DNA of 64,000 nucleotides from Thermosporothrix hazakensis (GCF_003253565.1 NZ_QKUF01000026.1:18081-82080), one strand, 5' to 3'. Counted from the stretch's first letter, positions 15,625-25,677 are shown. The notes: a model not told the origin generated them from the letters alone. A program made the numbers and translations.

Positions 15625-16488
15625 CTATCGCTGACCCATCGCAGCTGGAACCTGCCAGTACCGGCGCGTCTCCAGACTATCACCCGGCTGATTGGCATTT
15701 GAAGCCAGCAAGCCAGCGTGTTGCAGCATCTGCAAGACTTCCAGCAGCTGACCAAGACGGACCGGCTGAGAGGAAGCATTCAAAGTATTCAATTTCCCCT
15801 GAAGCTCAAACAATGTCATCCCCTCCCCTTCATGCTCTGGCAGGACCGTCTTTACCAGCATCGCGAGCCGTTGTTGCGCTTCCCAGCGGGCCCGCTGTTC
15901 TGGCGTCTTCCGGGATCTTTCTGCCGTACGAGCCTGAAATTGTACCTCAAAATAGCAGTGTGGAGCACCACGAGTAACACAGGAAAGCTCCTTCACATAT
16001 ACTTTTTCCTTGAACCGCTCCGCAGCTCCCTCTACCGCACCCCAGAACCAGCCACAGAGGGCTCTGGGACTGTCGTACCGGAACAGAATTTTAGAACGGG
16101 AATGATCCTCCGAGAGATAGGTATAGTTGAATACCGGAGGAGTCAGGCCATCGGGGCCCTTTGCCATCTGGATATGTGCATCACGCATCAATAATACAAG
16201 GTCCCGCGCACAGCTTGTTTGCGAAAGCAGAAAAGCACAATGGTGACGCGTCAGCCCATTGGTAATGAAATAGTGTCCGAACTGGCGCAGCAATCGCTGC
16301 TGATGGATACCGGTTCTCTGACTGACGACCTGTAGACCGTACATAAATGCATCATCTGCAAAAACCCGACCCGCCAGAGGACGCGCTTCTACCTGCCCAG
16401 CGAGCGCCTCGCGATACGCCTGTAAAACGGCCGCATCGAAGTGACCCGCAAGATATTTTTCCCAGGTCGAGAAAACCAGTCCTAACAT
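15625..16488 (-). CDS. H-NOX heme gas sensor with added C-terminal domain, paralogue 1
   Basis: A 287-residue protein. Residues 1-~185 follow the H-NOX (HNOB) pattern: MLGLVFSTWEKYL start, RQFGHYFI near 68-75, the proximal heme ligand His105 in DAHIQM, TPPVF at 116-120, the heme-propionate motif YxSxR at 138-142 (Tyr138, Ser140, Arg142), and a final CVTRGAPHCYF pair of cysteines. These predict b-type heme binding NO or O2. Residues ~195-287 are helical and end in HAGLLAS...RRYWQVPA, which looks like a winged helix, so it may bind DNA; that is inference. A paralogue lies at 57791. The gene converges on the parS pair, and the methyltransferase at 16797 is divergent from it. Confidence 0.8.
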   Translation of the reverse strand: MLGLVFSTWEKYLAGHFDAAVLQAYREALAGQVEARPLAGRVFADDAFMYGLQVVSQRTGIHQQRLLRQFGHYFITNGLTRHHCAFLLSQTSCARDLVLLMRDAHIQMAKGPDGLTPPVFNYTYLSEDHSRSKILFRYDSPRALCGWFWGAVEGAAERFKEKVYVKELSCVTRGAPHCYFEVQFQARTAERSRKTPEQRARWEAQQRLAMLVKTVLPEHEGEGMTLFELQGKLNTLNASSQPVRLGQLLEVLQMLQHAGLLASNANQPGDSLETRRYWQVPAAMGQR

Positions 16489-16796
16489 GCCTTCATCCCT
16501 CTCTATCTCGTTTTTTTCTCATGGTTTCACTCATTATATAATTCAAAAGTATCATACCGCGTTGTGTAACCGTAACGCAAGAGGACAAGGCTCATAAATC
16601 TCTGCTGGCCAGATCACAATAGCATCACAAAAAGCTGATACTGCCTCCTACCGGGGTAATGGTACATTATTACTAGAATGAAAACAGCCGAGCCTTCCCA
16701 TTTGTGTTCTCATCCCTCGGTGTGGTATTCTCTGCATGGCAGAAAGATACGTAAGAATAGAGAGTACATCGATGTCTCTCAAAGAAAGGGCTGCTC
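16489..16796. other. Divergent intergenic region
   Basis: This 308-base gap separates the H-NOX gene (minus) from the methyltransferase (plus). On the minus strand a TATAAT box near 16537-16542 could serve the H-NOX gene. No gene, repeat or RNA is evident. Confidence 0.4.
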
Positions 16797-17582
16797 ATGC
16801 CTATTGATTTTCATGCCACACGGAATCATCGTTCATACGCTGATCGCCAGGCAGACAGCACATGGCGCGACTTTATGCGCGCACTTATCACAATCGAGGG
16901 AAAAGATATCGCGGATATCGGCTGTGGAGGAGGCATTTATACTGCTGCCTTCGCCGATATGGGAGCCGCCCATGTTACCGGCGTTGACTTCTCCGAAACG
17001 ATGCTTCAAGACGCCCGCGAACAATGCTCCGGCTATGATACCGTCTCCTTCCAGCAGGGGGACGCGCTGCACACCGGTCTGGCGGACGCCCATTTTGATG
17101 TGATCCTGGAACGGGGACTGACACATCATCTGAAACAGGAACAGCTTCCGGCCTGCTTTGCCGAGGCATATCGCCTGCTCCGCCCGGGTGGCGTGCTCTT
17201 TGTACAGAACCGCACCCCGGAAGATTGTCAGCTTCCTGGAAGCGACACAAACCCACGTGGCTATTTCTTTGAGAAGTTCCCTCGCTTGCTGACTATTGAG
17301 ACCAGCAGGCGCCCAAACAGTGTCACAACAATGGCAGCGCTACAGCAGGCAGGCTTTACCCGTATTGAAGAACGCCACCTTTGGGAAATTAAAGAGGTGT
17401 ACCCGAACATTGAGAAACTGACCGAGCATATTCTAACCCGTAAGGGACGTTCAATTCTTCACGAGTTGACCGACACAGAACTACAGGAGCTAGCCGAGTA
17501 TATACGAGAGCGTTACAGCGATCAGCAGGGCGAAATTGTGGAGCAATGTCGCTGGACTGTCTGGTGCGCATGGAAGGCCTGA
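16797..17582 (+). CDS. SAM-dependent class I methyltransferase
   Basis: A 261-residue soluble enzyme. Motif I IADIGCGGGIYT is at ~38-49, the acidic VTGVDFS at ~60-66, and the post-I/IV region with GDALHTG and FDVILERG after it; RLLRPGGVLFVQNR is the usual beta-sheet motif. The substrate is unknown; a small-molecule (UbiE/Methyltransf_11-like) target is likeliest. ATG 16797 has AAAGAAAGGG upstream. Stands alone. Confidence 0.85.
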   Translation: MPIDFHATRNHRSYADRQADSTWRDFMRALITIEGKDIADIGCGGGIYTAAFADMGAAHVTGVDFSETMLQDAREQCSGYDTVSFQQGDALHTGLADAHFDVILERGLTHHLKQEQLPACFAEAYRLLRPGGVLFVQNRTPEDCQLPGSDTNPRGYFFEKFPRLLTIETSRRPNSVTTMAALQQAGFTRIEERHLWEIKEVYPNIEKLTEHILTRKGRSILHELTDTELQELAEYIRERYSDQQGEIVEQCRWTVWCAWKA

Positions 17583-17651
17583 TACCTCTCTGAACAGCGG
17601 AGAGCCTTCACAGGTCAGTTGAAAGGGCCAGGAGAAACGTGCTCAATCAAA

Positions 17652-17681
17652 AAAACGGGGCAGGGAAAGAGTTCCTGCCCC
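17652..17681 (-). terminator. Terminator of the carboxypeptidase gene
   Basis: GGGGCAGG and CCTGCCCC form a strong stem, followed on the minus strand by a run of seven T. It lies 9 bases past the stop of the minus-strand gene at 17690. Confidence 0.88.
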
Positions 17682-17689
17682 TTCTCATG

Positions 17690-19228
17690 CTAGAGGTTAT
17701 AGATCTGTGAAAACTTGTTGGTCAGGTAATCAACAAGATACTGTGGGTTGGGCGCTTCTCCGGTAACGCGCTGAATCAGCTCTTCTGGCTGATAGATCGT
17801 GCCGTAGGCATAGAGGTTCTCGCGCAGCCAGTTCAGCACGAAGGAGACATCACCGCCAGCCAGGCGCTCATCAAAATCAGGATATGCCTTGCGCAGCGTG
17901 TTATAGATCTGGGCGCTATAGAGATTGCCAAAGGTATAGCTCGGGAAGTAGCCAAAGCCAGAGGTCCAGTGGACATCCTGGAGAATACCATTGGCATCGC
18001 TATCAGGAGTAATACCCAGATAATCCTGATATTTAGCATTCCACATTGAGGGCAGCGACTCTACCGAGACATCCTCATTCATCATTGCACGCTCCATCTC
18101 AAAGCGGATGATAATATGCAGATTATAGGTTACCTCATCCGCCTCGACACGAATCAGGCTGGCCTCAACGTTGTTCAAAGCGCGGGCAAACGTTTCCGCA
18201 GACACTTGCTGGAACTGCTCGGGGAAGCACTCGCGTACAAGGCCGAACTGTCCCTTCCAGAACGCTGTAGAGCGACCAATAATGTTCTCCCACAGGCGGG
18301 ACTGCGACTCATGAACGCCCATCGTCGCGCCACTTGCCAGCGGCGTACGTACCAGGGTCGGGGCCACTCCTTGCTCATAGACCGCATGGCCGCCCTCGTG
18401 AAGCGCACCCATCAGGCCCATCGGCAAATAATCTTCCTGATAGCGCGTGGTGACACGCACATCAAAAGGAGAACCAAAGCTGGTGGTAAATGGGTGTGCG
18501 GAGACACGCAGTTCGCCCCGGTTGAAATCATAGCCCATTGCCTTCAGGGCCTTGATGCACAGCTCCTTCTGCTTCTCAACATCGAAACGCTGACCACTCA
18601 CGGAGCTCATATCGACCTTGTTGCCGCTCTGCTGAATGCGCTTGAGCATGGTCTTGCTGACATCGCGTACCGGCTCAAAGAGAGCCGACACCTTCGCCGC
18701 AGTAAACCCGGGCTCGTAGGCATCAAGCAGGGCATCGTAGCGCGTCTCTTTGTAGCCCCAGCGATCAGCCACCTCACGCTGGAACTCGATAATCTTTTTC
18801 AGCTTGGGAGCAAAGAGACCAAAATCATTATTCGCGCGCGCTTTCACCCAGGTATTGAACGCATCAACGCGCGCAATCTCCATCTCCTTCACCAGTTCGC
18901 GGGGCAGTTTGACAGCGAAATCATACGCGCGGCGGGTGTCGCGGACCAGAGCGCGATCAGCATCAGAGTATTGAGGCTGATGAACCACATCCTCCAGGCT
19001 CTTGAGCAGCTCGCCAAGCTGCGGAGAGGTCTGCCGATCATGCACCAAGCCGCTCATAGTTGCCATCTGATGACCGCGGACCTCGTTGGCACCATCGGGC
19101 ATCGCGGTCTGCTGGTCCCAGTCGGCCAGAGCGGCGAGAGAACTCAGATCGACGATCTCCTGTACATATTCAAGCAACGTGTTAATACGGTCATCACTAC
19201 GTGTAAAGTCAATCTTCTGTTCTGCCAC
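17690..19228 (-). CDS. M32 family metallocarboxypeptidase (Taq type)
   Basis: A 512-residue cytosolic zinc enzyme that removes C-terminal residues from peptides. The HExxH motif is HEGGH at 277-281, preceded by HPF at 245-247 and followed by GVHESQSRLWEN at 304-315, which supplies the third ligand region. The length is as in Thermus aquaticus and Pyrococcus enzymes. The S9 peptidase gene lies upstream on the same strand, so the pair may work together in peptide breakdown. Confidence 0.95.
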   Translation of the reverse strand: MAEQKIDFTRSDDRINTLLEYVQEIVDLSSLAALADWDQQTAMPDGANEVRGHQMATMSGLVHDRQTSPQLGELLKSLEDVVHQPQYSDADRALVRDTRRAYDFAVKLPRELVKEMEIARVDAFNTWVKARANNDFGLFAPKLKKIIEFQREVADRWGYKETRYDALLDAYEPGFTAAKVSALFEPVRDVSKTMLKRIQQSGNKVDMSSVSGQRFDVEKQKELCIKALKAMGYDFNRGELRVSAHPFTTSFGSPFDVRVTTRYQEDYLPMGLMGALHEGGHAVYEQGVAPTLVRTPLASGATMGVHESQSRLWENIIGRSTAFWKGQFGLVRECFPEQFQQVSAETFARALNNVEASLIRVEADEVTYNLHIIIRFEMERAMMNEDVSVESLPSMWNAKYQDYLGITPDSDANGILQDVHWTSGFGYFPSYTFGNLYSAQIYNTLRKAYPDFDERLAGGDVSFVLNWLRENLYAYGTIYQPEELIQRVTGEAPNPQYLVDYLTNKFSQIYNL

Positions 19229-19286
19229 GTGCTATTGTCTCTCTTTCCTGTTTATGCAAACACATCAATGAAGTTGAACAAAGCAA

Positions 19287-19310
19287 GCGTGAGGCTGATG
19301 ATCCTCACGC
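19287..19310 (-). terminator. Hairpin after the S9 peptidase gene
   Basis: GCGTGAGG (19287-19294) pairs with CCTCACGC (19303-19310). It lies in the 174-base gap between the S9 stop and the M32 start. The T tract on the minus strand is weak, so read-through is possible. Confidence 0.5.
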
Positions 19311-19402
19311 CCGAGGGATAGAATGAACATGTCGTCTCTCCTGCACAGACGCAAGAGAGCGCTTCTCGACCTCACCTCAATTATATCGCAGCAGCAGAGT
19401 CC

Positions 19403-21340
19403 TCAACTATGCAAATTTTCGATTTCTACCGGCTCAACCTGCTCGGCCAGCTCAAAGCCGAACACCTTTGCGTAGAAGTACAGTTCTGCCTCTTGCGCCC
19501 GCTTGATCGAGTCGGCCCGCCGGAAGCCATGACCTTCGCCTTCAAACTCAATATAGGCAACCGGAATCTTTCTGGCCCGCAGTGCCTCAACCATCTTTTG
19601 TGACTGATCGGGCGTCACGATCTTATCATCAAGGCCCTGGAAGAGAATCATTGGACAGGAGAGCTGCTCAACGTGGTTCAGCGGAGAGCGCTCACGATAG
19701 AGATCAGCACACTCGGGATACGGGCCAACCAGACCGAAAGTATAGCGTGACTCAAACTTATGGGTGTGTTCGGCCAGCCCGATAATATCGCTGACACCGA
19801 AGAAGCTGGCACCGGCCTTAAAGACATCGCGGAACGTCAACGCCCCCAGGGTGGTATAGCCGCCCGCACTTCCCCCACGAATCGTCAGGCGCTCTTTATC
19901 AACCAGGCCCTGATTCGCCAGATAGAGCGCTCCATTCACACAATCGTCGATATCCACAATGCCCCACTGCCCCTTGAGCCGCTCACGATACGCCCGCCCA
20001 TAGCCGGTACTGCCTCCATAGTTGACATCGAGAATGGCAAAACCACGACTCGTCCAGTAGAGCTTACTTAAATCCAGCACCGCGACCGATTGGCTGGTCG
20101 GTCCGCCATGACTCCAGATCTGCAACGGGGGAAGCTCGCCCTCTGGAGCCTCATATGCAGCATTGCGAGGCGGATAATAATAGCCATAGGCCGTCTGGCC
20201 GTTTTCGGTCGGAAACTCGATCAGTTGCGGCTCGGTGATGATGCCCGGATCAAGGGCGAGCGTGCTGGAACGCTTCAGCACAGTCGTCTGCCTACTTTGC
20301 AAATCCAGCGCTACGACCGAGCGGAACTCGCTTGGAGACGCCCCGATAAAAAACACGTGTTCTGGGGTCACCTGCACGTCTGAGATGACGGTATAAGGAA
20401 CAGGGATCGGGGTAAACTTTTTGGTGCGGGTATCCAGGCTGGCAAGCTTATCCTGGCCCTCTGTATAGCGACAGATAATGGTCTGAGCAGACGCGAAGCC
20501 ATAGGTAGACATGCCAAAAACCCACTGTGGAGAGCCAAACTCAGCCTGCATCTCATGCATCGGCTCTATCGTGCCGTCAGCGTTTAAGCGATAAATATTC
20601 CACCAGCCCGAACGATCAGAGACAAAATACAGAACCCCATCAGGAGACCACTGCGGCTGGAAAATAGATTCGCTTTCGCCACCTGCAACATGCTCGGCAT
20701 AGCTGACATAGCCATTTGCATCAATAGAGCCAACCCAGAGTTCACAGCCATCCCAGGGCATATTGGGATGATTCCAGGTCAGCCAGCAGAGTTTTGAGCC
20801 ATCAGGGCTCAGACGCGGCGTGGAGTAGAAATCATTCCCCGCCACGAGCGTGCAGAGCTTGCCACTACCATCAAGCGGCACACTGACAAGCGTGTTTGCT
20901 GGATCATGATCAGAATGCGTGTGGTCCTCACAGACACAGATCAGGCGTTGCCGCTGCTGATCGACCACCATATCTGCATAGCGTTTCCGTTCGGGAGGGG
21001 TAATCGGCTCCGGTTCCGCGCCCGGTTGCAAGCGGTAAAGCCGCTGATCACTGAAGTTCGCAAAAAAGACCGTATCCTGACTGACGGCGTAATCTCCCCC
21101 ACCGTACTCGTGAACCATTGTACGAGCATTCAACGGCAGAGGCAAGACATCGACCTGTGACCCGTCAACGTTTCGCTTTACAATAGCGTTGCGGCCCCCT
21201 TCAGACGGTCTCCCCTCAATCCAGTATACATTCTGTCCATCAAGTGCGATCTCGTTTACTCTAATGGTCTCCGATACAAGCATATCAGTTGTGATGGGAG
21301 ACTTCCACGAGCCGTAAGGGGTAATATGTGGCTTCCTCAT
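19403..21340 (-). CDS. S9 family peptidase (acylaminoacyl-peptidase-like)
   Basis: A ~645-residue serine peptidase: N-terminal beta-propeller, then an alpha/beta-hydrolase domain. The nucleophile lies in RGGSAGGYT (GxSxGG) in the last third, with the late GLDDKIVTPDQS (Asp) and GEGHGFRR (His) completing the triad. It cleaves short peptides in the cytosol; no signal peptide is seen. I prefer ATG 21340 (GMRKPHITPYGSW); a GTG at 21376 in frame lacks a binding site. Usually named prolyl oligopeptidase family protein. Confidence 0.92.
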   Translation of the reverse strand: MRKPHITPYGSWKSPITTDMLVSETIRVNEIALDGQNVYWIEGRPSEGGRNAIVKRNVDGSQVDVLPLPLNARTMVHEYGGGDYAVSQDTVFFANFSDQRLYRLQPGAEPEPITPPERKRYADMVVDQQRQRLICVCEDHTHSDHDPANTLVSVPLDGSGKLCTLVAGNDFYSTPRLSPDGSKLCWLTWNHPNMPWDGCELWVGSIDANGYVSYAEHVAGGESESIFQPQWSPDGVLYFVSDRSGWWNIYRLNADGTIEPMHEMQAEFGSPQWVFGMSTYGFASAQTIICRYTEGQDKLASLDTRTKKFTPIPVPYTVISDVQVTPEHVFFIGASPSEFRSVVALDLQSRQTTVLKRSSTLALDPGIITEPQLIEFPTENGQTAYGYYYPPRNAAYEAPEGELPPLQIWSHGGPTSQSVAVLDLSKLYWTSRGFAILDVNYGGSTGYGRAYRERLKGQWGIVDIDDCVNGALYLANQGLVDKERLTIRGGSAGGYTTLGALTFRDVFKAGASFFGVSDIIGLAEHTHKFESRYTFGLVGPYPECADLYRERSPLNHVEQLSCPMILFQGLDDKIVTPDQSQKMVEALRARKIPVAYIEFEGEGHGFRRADSIKRAQEAELYFYAKVFGFELAEQVEPVEIENLHS

Positions 21341-21790
21341 ACCAGATTCAATTCTCCATGCTTTTTCTTCATTCACATAGCTATCTTAACACAATTTTCC
21401 AGTCACTATCTAACCTGGCGCTTGCAATAGCCCAGGTGCGCCTCAACCGAAGTAAAAACGCAATTGTATTGCTGAGTTTTCATTGCCTGTTACAGCCCAT
21501 TCCTATAGGATGCTCTCATTCTTATTGTCGACAAAGAGAGAACCTTCGTCATCGACACTCCCCTTTTTCCTTAGAGGAATATAATGCATCCATCCTCAAA
21601 AGTGAGTCCCTCTTGCTTCCCTATCAGTAAAAGTATATACAGCTTACTTTCATCTATGACAGCTCTGCGACAACTCTATGATACTGTTATGACAATCATC
21701 GACGATAATAGGCAGTAGCAAGGGGAAAGTGTCAGGGCACTCTTCGGCTCTGAATCAGTTACAGCTATTGGAAAGCGAGTAGAAAGACCT
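21341..21790. other. Divergent intergenic region
   Basis: About 450 bases between the S9 peptidase (minus) and the NUDIX gene (plus). It is AT-richer than its surroundings and must hold both promoters. No gene, repeat or RNA could be supported; short open frames here lack binding sites and conserved features. Confidence 0.4.
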
Positions 21791-22297
21791 ATGTTCTATG
21801 ATCTCTTAAAAAAATGTGTCAGCCTTTTCTTTCATCTGATCAATCTCATCACCGGCAACCGAATTCCACCCTTTGGGAGCGCAGCAGTCGTCGTTGAACA
21901 GAACAATCGCTATCTGGTCGTTCGCCTCCCGGGGAATCGCGTGGTCTTCCCAGGTGGCTTTATGAACTGGCGCGAAACACCGCAGCAGTCAGCAGAGCGT
22001 GAGGGAGAAGAAGAGACCGGCATGAAGATCCAGGCAGAGGATTGTATCAATGTCTACTCGCTGGTCAGCGACCATTGGACCAACATGAGCACCAATAGTT
22101 TTGTCTTCTCGGGTGAGGTAGTTGGCGGGCGGCTACATCCAACCGTTGAAGGATCCGCCTGCTGGATGTCGGAGCAAGAATTGCGCCTGGTGATGAGCAA
22201 GCATTCACTGCGCATTCTTGATGATTATCTCGCCTATCGTAAGCGTTCCCAGCAGAACCAGCAAACCTCTCATCCAACCGTAACCCGGGTCTCCTGA
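21791..22297 (+). CDS. NUDIX hydrolase
   Basis: A 168-residue pyrophosphohydrolase of unknown substrate. The Nudix box is complete from Gly56 (GFMNWRE) to R70-E71-G72-E73-E74-E75-T76-G77-M78, so the metal-binding glutamates are present. The first 20 residues are hydrophobic and may lie at the membrane. A Gln/Thr-rich tail follows the domain. Stands alone, convergent with nuoN. Confidence 0.88.
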   Translation: MFYDLLKKCVSLFFHLINLITGNRIPPFGSAAVVVEQNNRYLVVRLPGNRVVFPGGFMNWRETPQQSAEREGEEETGMKIQAEDCINVYSLVSDHWTNMSTNSFVFSGEVVGGRLHPTVEGSACWMSEQELRLVMSKHSLRILDDYLAYRKRSQQNQQTSHPTVTRVS

Positions 22298-22319
22298 AGC
22301 GCTCTCTGCGGCAAAGGAA

Positions 22320-22350
22320 GAGGGCCGGGACGTACTCGTTCCCGACCCTC
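22320..22350. terminator. Bidirectional hairpin between nudix and nuoN
   Basis: GAGGGCCGGGA (22320-22330) pairs, with one mismatch, with TCCCGACCCTC (22340-22350), between the two convergent stops. It probably ends the nuo operon. Confidence 0.65.
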
Positions 22351-22370
22351 AAAAACCGCAACCAGTTTTG

Positions 22371-24044
22371 TCACTTCAACATTGCTTCTGCCGCTTGCCG
22401 GGCTAGATCAACCAGCCAGAAAGGCAGCACAGTCCCCATCGCCAGCGCTCCAATAACGGACAGTCCCAGAGACAGCCAGGCCATCCAGTTCAGATTGTGC
22501 CTCGGCTCATCATCCACGACCTCAGCGACCACCCCGGACTCAACCTTCACCTCTTTCTCAGCAGCGGGCTTCACCGCAACAGCAGTGCCACCCCGTGAAG
22601 GTGTGCTCAGTTTTCCGGAAGCACGGCGCACCGGCGTGGCCGCAGGCGCCACCGCGGGCTGAACCTCTTTTTCTGGTGCCTCCATAAACATGGTCGCGAT
22701 AAAGCGCAGGTAGTAGTACATACCAAAAACGCTCGCCAGCACGCCGATAATCAGCAGTTCGGGATGCCCACCGACCAGAGCGGTATAGAACAGATAGTAT
22801 TTTCCAGCAAAGCCAGCCATCGGCGGAAAACCGGCCAGCGATAGCAGGAAGAAGGCCAGCAGACCAGCCAGCACCGGGCGTCTATGCCAGAGACCACGCA
22901 GAGCGCTTGCATCGCTGCCGGAGTTGTCCAATCTCTCAAGGAACGAGACGACCCCAAAAGCGCCAACGTTGATAAAGGCATAGCAGAACAGATAGAAGAG
23001 AATGGAGGCTATTCCGTCGACGCCGCCAACAACGATCCCGATCATCAGGTAACCAGCATGCGCAACGCTTGAATAGGCAAGCATTCGCTTCACGTTCTTC
23101 TGCGCAACCGCCATAATGTTGCCGCCGACCATCGTTAGCACCGCGATCGCCCAGATAACGGGCATCCACGTCGCATGCGCCGGCAACAGCACCACATCAA
23201 AGACGCGGGCAAATGCAATCAACGCGGCCGCTTTTGTGCCCACCGACATAAAGGCGGTCACGGGAGCCGGAGCGCCCTGATATACGTCAGGCGTCCAGGC
23301 CTGGAACGGCACAGCCGACACTTTAAAGGCAAAGCCGACCGACATCAGCGCCATCGCAACCAGCAACATAGCCGGTGCAGCATTCCCACCCTTCATTACA
23401 AGCGAGACCGCATCCGCGGCCCCCCGAAACGACGTGCTATTCGTCGAGCCATAGGTCAACGCGATCCCATAGAGCAGGAAGGCCGAGGCAAACGAGCTGA
23501 GCAAGAAATACTTCATGCCTGACTCCTGCGAGGCCCTGCGGCGAGCCACAAAGGCGCATAGAATATACAGAGCCAGCGAAAGAAGCTCAATGCCCAGAAA
23601 GACCGTCACAAAGTTCGTTGCCGAAGCCAGCAACATCATGCCAACAGTCGCAAACAGGAACAGGGCATAGTATTCACCCTGATGAACCAGTTGCAAGCGC
23701 TTCAGGAACTGGGGCGAAAGTAAGATACCCAGGCCACTTGCAGTCAAGAGAATCAGATTTGCATAGAGCGCCCCATAATCCGAACCCACCATGTTGTTAA
23801 ACGCGGGTTGATGGTCGCCCATGACAAAAAGCACAATGGTAGCGGCAATAGCGCCAAGCACTCCCAGGAACGCCAGGAGAGGCAGAACAACAAAGTTTTC
23901 CGGCCCGGTATCCTTCGTGCGCTTTCCTCCCGCATGCGGGAGCACCACATCCACCAGCATAACCACGAGTGCCATGCCTACCAGGACCAGTACTGGCGCT
24001 ATTCGCCCCCAATCCGCAGCGGAGACGGTATATGTGAACGTCAT
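22371..24044 (-). CDS. nuoN: NADH-quinone oxidoreductase subunit N
   Basis: Antiporter-like proton-pumping membrane subunit of complex I, last gene of the operon. The 557 residues include about 14 membrane spans and the conserved lysine helix around KRMLAYSSVAHAGYLMIG. A hydrophilic, Pro/Ala/Lys-rich loop at ~450-518, before the last span, is longer than in E. coli NuoN. ATG 24044 is preferred over an upstream TTG because GAGGTAG lies 9 bases before it. Confidence 0.95.
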   Translation of the reverse strand: MTFTYTVSAADWGRIAPVLVLVGMALVVMLVDVVLPHAGGKRTKDTGPENFVVLPLLAFLGVLGAIAATIVLFVMGDHQPAFNNMVGSDYGALYANLILLTASGLGILLSPQFLKRLQLVHQGEYYALFLFATVGMMLLASATNFVTVFLGIELLSLALYILCAFVARRRASQESGMKYFLLSSFASAFLLYGIALTYGSTNSTSFRGAADAVSLVMKGGNAAPAMLLVAMALMSVGFAFKVSAVPFQAWTPDVYQGAPAPVTAFMSVGTKAAALIAFARVFDVVLLPAHATWMPVIWAIAVLTMVGGNIMAVAQKNVKRMLAYSSVAHAGYLMIGIVVGGVDGIASILFYLFCYAFINVGAFGVVSFLERLDNSGSDASALRGLWHRRPVLAGLLAFFLLSLAGFPPMAGFAGKYYLFYTALVGGHPELLIIGVLASVFGMYYYLRFIATMFMEAPEKEVQPAVAPAATPVRRASGKLSTPSRGGTAVAVKPAAEKEVKVESGVVAEVVDDEPRHNLNWMAWLSLGLSVIGALAMGTVLPFWLVDLARQAAEAMLK

Positions 24045-24104
24045 AAACAAACTCTACCTCGTAGTAGGAGGTGCCCGCCCACATTGAACAGGCACCCCGG
24101 CGGC

Positions 24105-25670
24105 CTATTTCACGAATAATACGCCAAGATTCTGAATCGTATTCGCCACCGACGAATGCAGCAACGCTGTAATAAAGTTCGGCTGCAAGCCGATGTACAC
24201 GATCAACGCCAGTAATGGTAAGATCACCACAAACTCGCCCAGACGAATATCAGGCAATGCCCCTTTCCGCAACTGGGCGACAACCGGGCCCGCTTTGGGC
24301 AGGCGTCCAACCATCATACCCTGGAAGAAGCGGAGCATATACCACGCTGCCGGGACTACCACAATGGTCGCAATAGTACCAAACCAGACATTGTTACGGA
24401 ATGCCCCGAGCAGAGACAGGAACTCACCGGTAAAGCTGTTGAGCCCGGGCAAGCCAAGAGAAGAGAGCGCCGCAATCAGCATGACTGTTGCCAGTACCGG
24501 AACCTTTGTTGCGATGCCACCAAAATCGGTCAGTTTGCGTGTTCCGGTGCGCTCCTCAATAAAGCCTGCGATCAGGAAGAGGGCAGCGGTAGTGATACCG
24601 TGGTTTACCATCTGTAGCACCGAGCCCTCGGCCCCCTGAGCATTAAAGGCAAACATACCAAGCATAACCACGCCCAGGTGACTGATACTGGAATAGGCCA
24701 GCAGGCGCTTGACATCAACCTGTACCAGCGCCAGGACCGCACAGTAGAGAATACCGATTACCGCCAGCGTGCGGAAAAGCGGAGCCAGATCCTGGATAGC
24801 CAGCGGGAACAACGGAATGCAGAAGCGCAGGAAGCCGTACGCGCCAGCTTTCGACATCGCACCGGCGATCAGGGCGGTCACGGGAGCAGGAGCCGCGCTA
24901 TAGGTGTCGGGCTGCCAGTTATGGAACGGCACAAACGGGATCTTTACCGCAAAGGCAGCAGCAAACGCAAGCAGAAGCCAGATTTGTGCGGTGTGATCCA
25001 GCGAGAGCTTACAGGATACCTGACCGGTCGCCGGATCAACGATACCATTGAGTAACGTTCCCAGATCGAGCGTATAGGCACAACCAGTCGAACGCTGGTA
25101 GAACACACCAAGCGCGATGATTCCTGCCAGCATGAGCAAGCTACCGACTGAGGTAAAGATCACAAACTTGAGCGCAGCATACACGCGGCGTCCACTTCCC
25201 CAACTTCCCACCAGGAAATAAGCCGGAATCAGCATCAACTCCCAGAAGATGTAGAAGAGGAAGAGATTCGACGCGGCAAAGACTCCAATAATGCCGCCCG
25301 CAAGCAGGAGCATAAAGGCCATGTAATGCTTGACCTTTGTCTCCAGCCGATAGGACGCACCGATACAGACCAGAGCCAGCAATGCGGTTAATACAATCAA
25401 CACAACGCTGATACCATCAACATTCAGCGTCAGGTTAATACCAATTGCCGGAATCCAGGGAAGACTGATACCATAGGTTGCTTCACTGAACAGGCTCACC
25501 GTCTTCTGTGCATATACCAGCGCCAGGACCAGGCTGCCAAGCAGGGTCAGCCCAGAGACAGCCAGCGCAAAGCCTCGGATCAGGCCATGTCGGGCCTGCG
25601 GCAAGAAGAGTGTAAGAATCCCTCCTACAATGGGGAGGAGGACGACCAAAGGAAGTACAATCTGAAACAT
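24105..25670 (-). CDS. nuoM: NADH-quinone oxidoreductase subunit M
   Basis: Antiporter-like proton-pumping subunit of complex I, 521 residues and about 14 spans. Landmarks are FWELMLIPAYFLVG, the TM7 region PVTALIAGAMSKAGAYGFLRF and KRLLAYSSISHLGVVMLG. Its ribosome binding site is in the last codons of nuoL, 7 bases before its ATG, so the two are coupled. Confidence 0.96.
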   Translation of the reverse strand: MFQIVLPLVVLLPIVGGILTLFLPQARHGLIRGFALAVSGLTLLGSLVLALVYAQKTVSLFSEATYGISLPWIPAIGINLTLNVDGISVVLIVLTALLALVCIGASYRLETKVKHYMAFMLLLAGGIIGVFAASNLFLFYIFWELMLIPAYFLVGSWGSGRRVYAALKFVIFTSVGSLLMLAGIIALGVFYQRSTGCAYTLDLGTLLNGIVDPATGQVSCKLSLDHTAQIWLLLAFAAAFAVKIPFVPFHNWQPDTYSAAPAPVTALIAGAMSKAGAYGFLRFCIPLFPLAIQDLAPLFRTLAVIGILYCAVLALVQVDVKRLLAYSSISHLGVVMLGMFAFNAQGAEGSVLQMVNHGITTAALFLIAGFIEERTGTRKLTDFGGIATKVPVLATVMLIAALSSLGLPGLNSFTGEFLSLLGAFRNNVWFGTIATIVVVPAAWYMLRFFQGMMVGRLPKAGPVVAQLRKGALPDIRLGEFVVILPLLALIVYIGLQPNFITALLHSSVANTIQNLGVLFVK

Positions 25671-25677
25671 ATGACTT

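Noticed and set aside
18116..19321. 401-codon frame on the plus strand opposite the M32 carboxypeptidase
   Set aside because: It is a shadow of a clear gene, with no binding site or homology signals.
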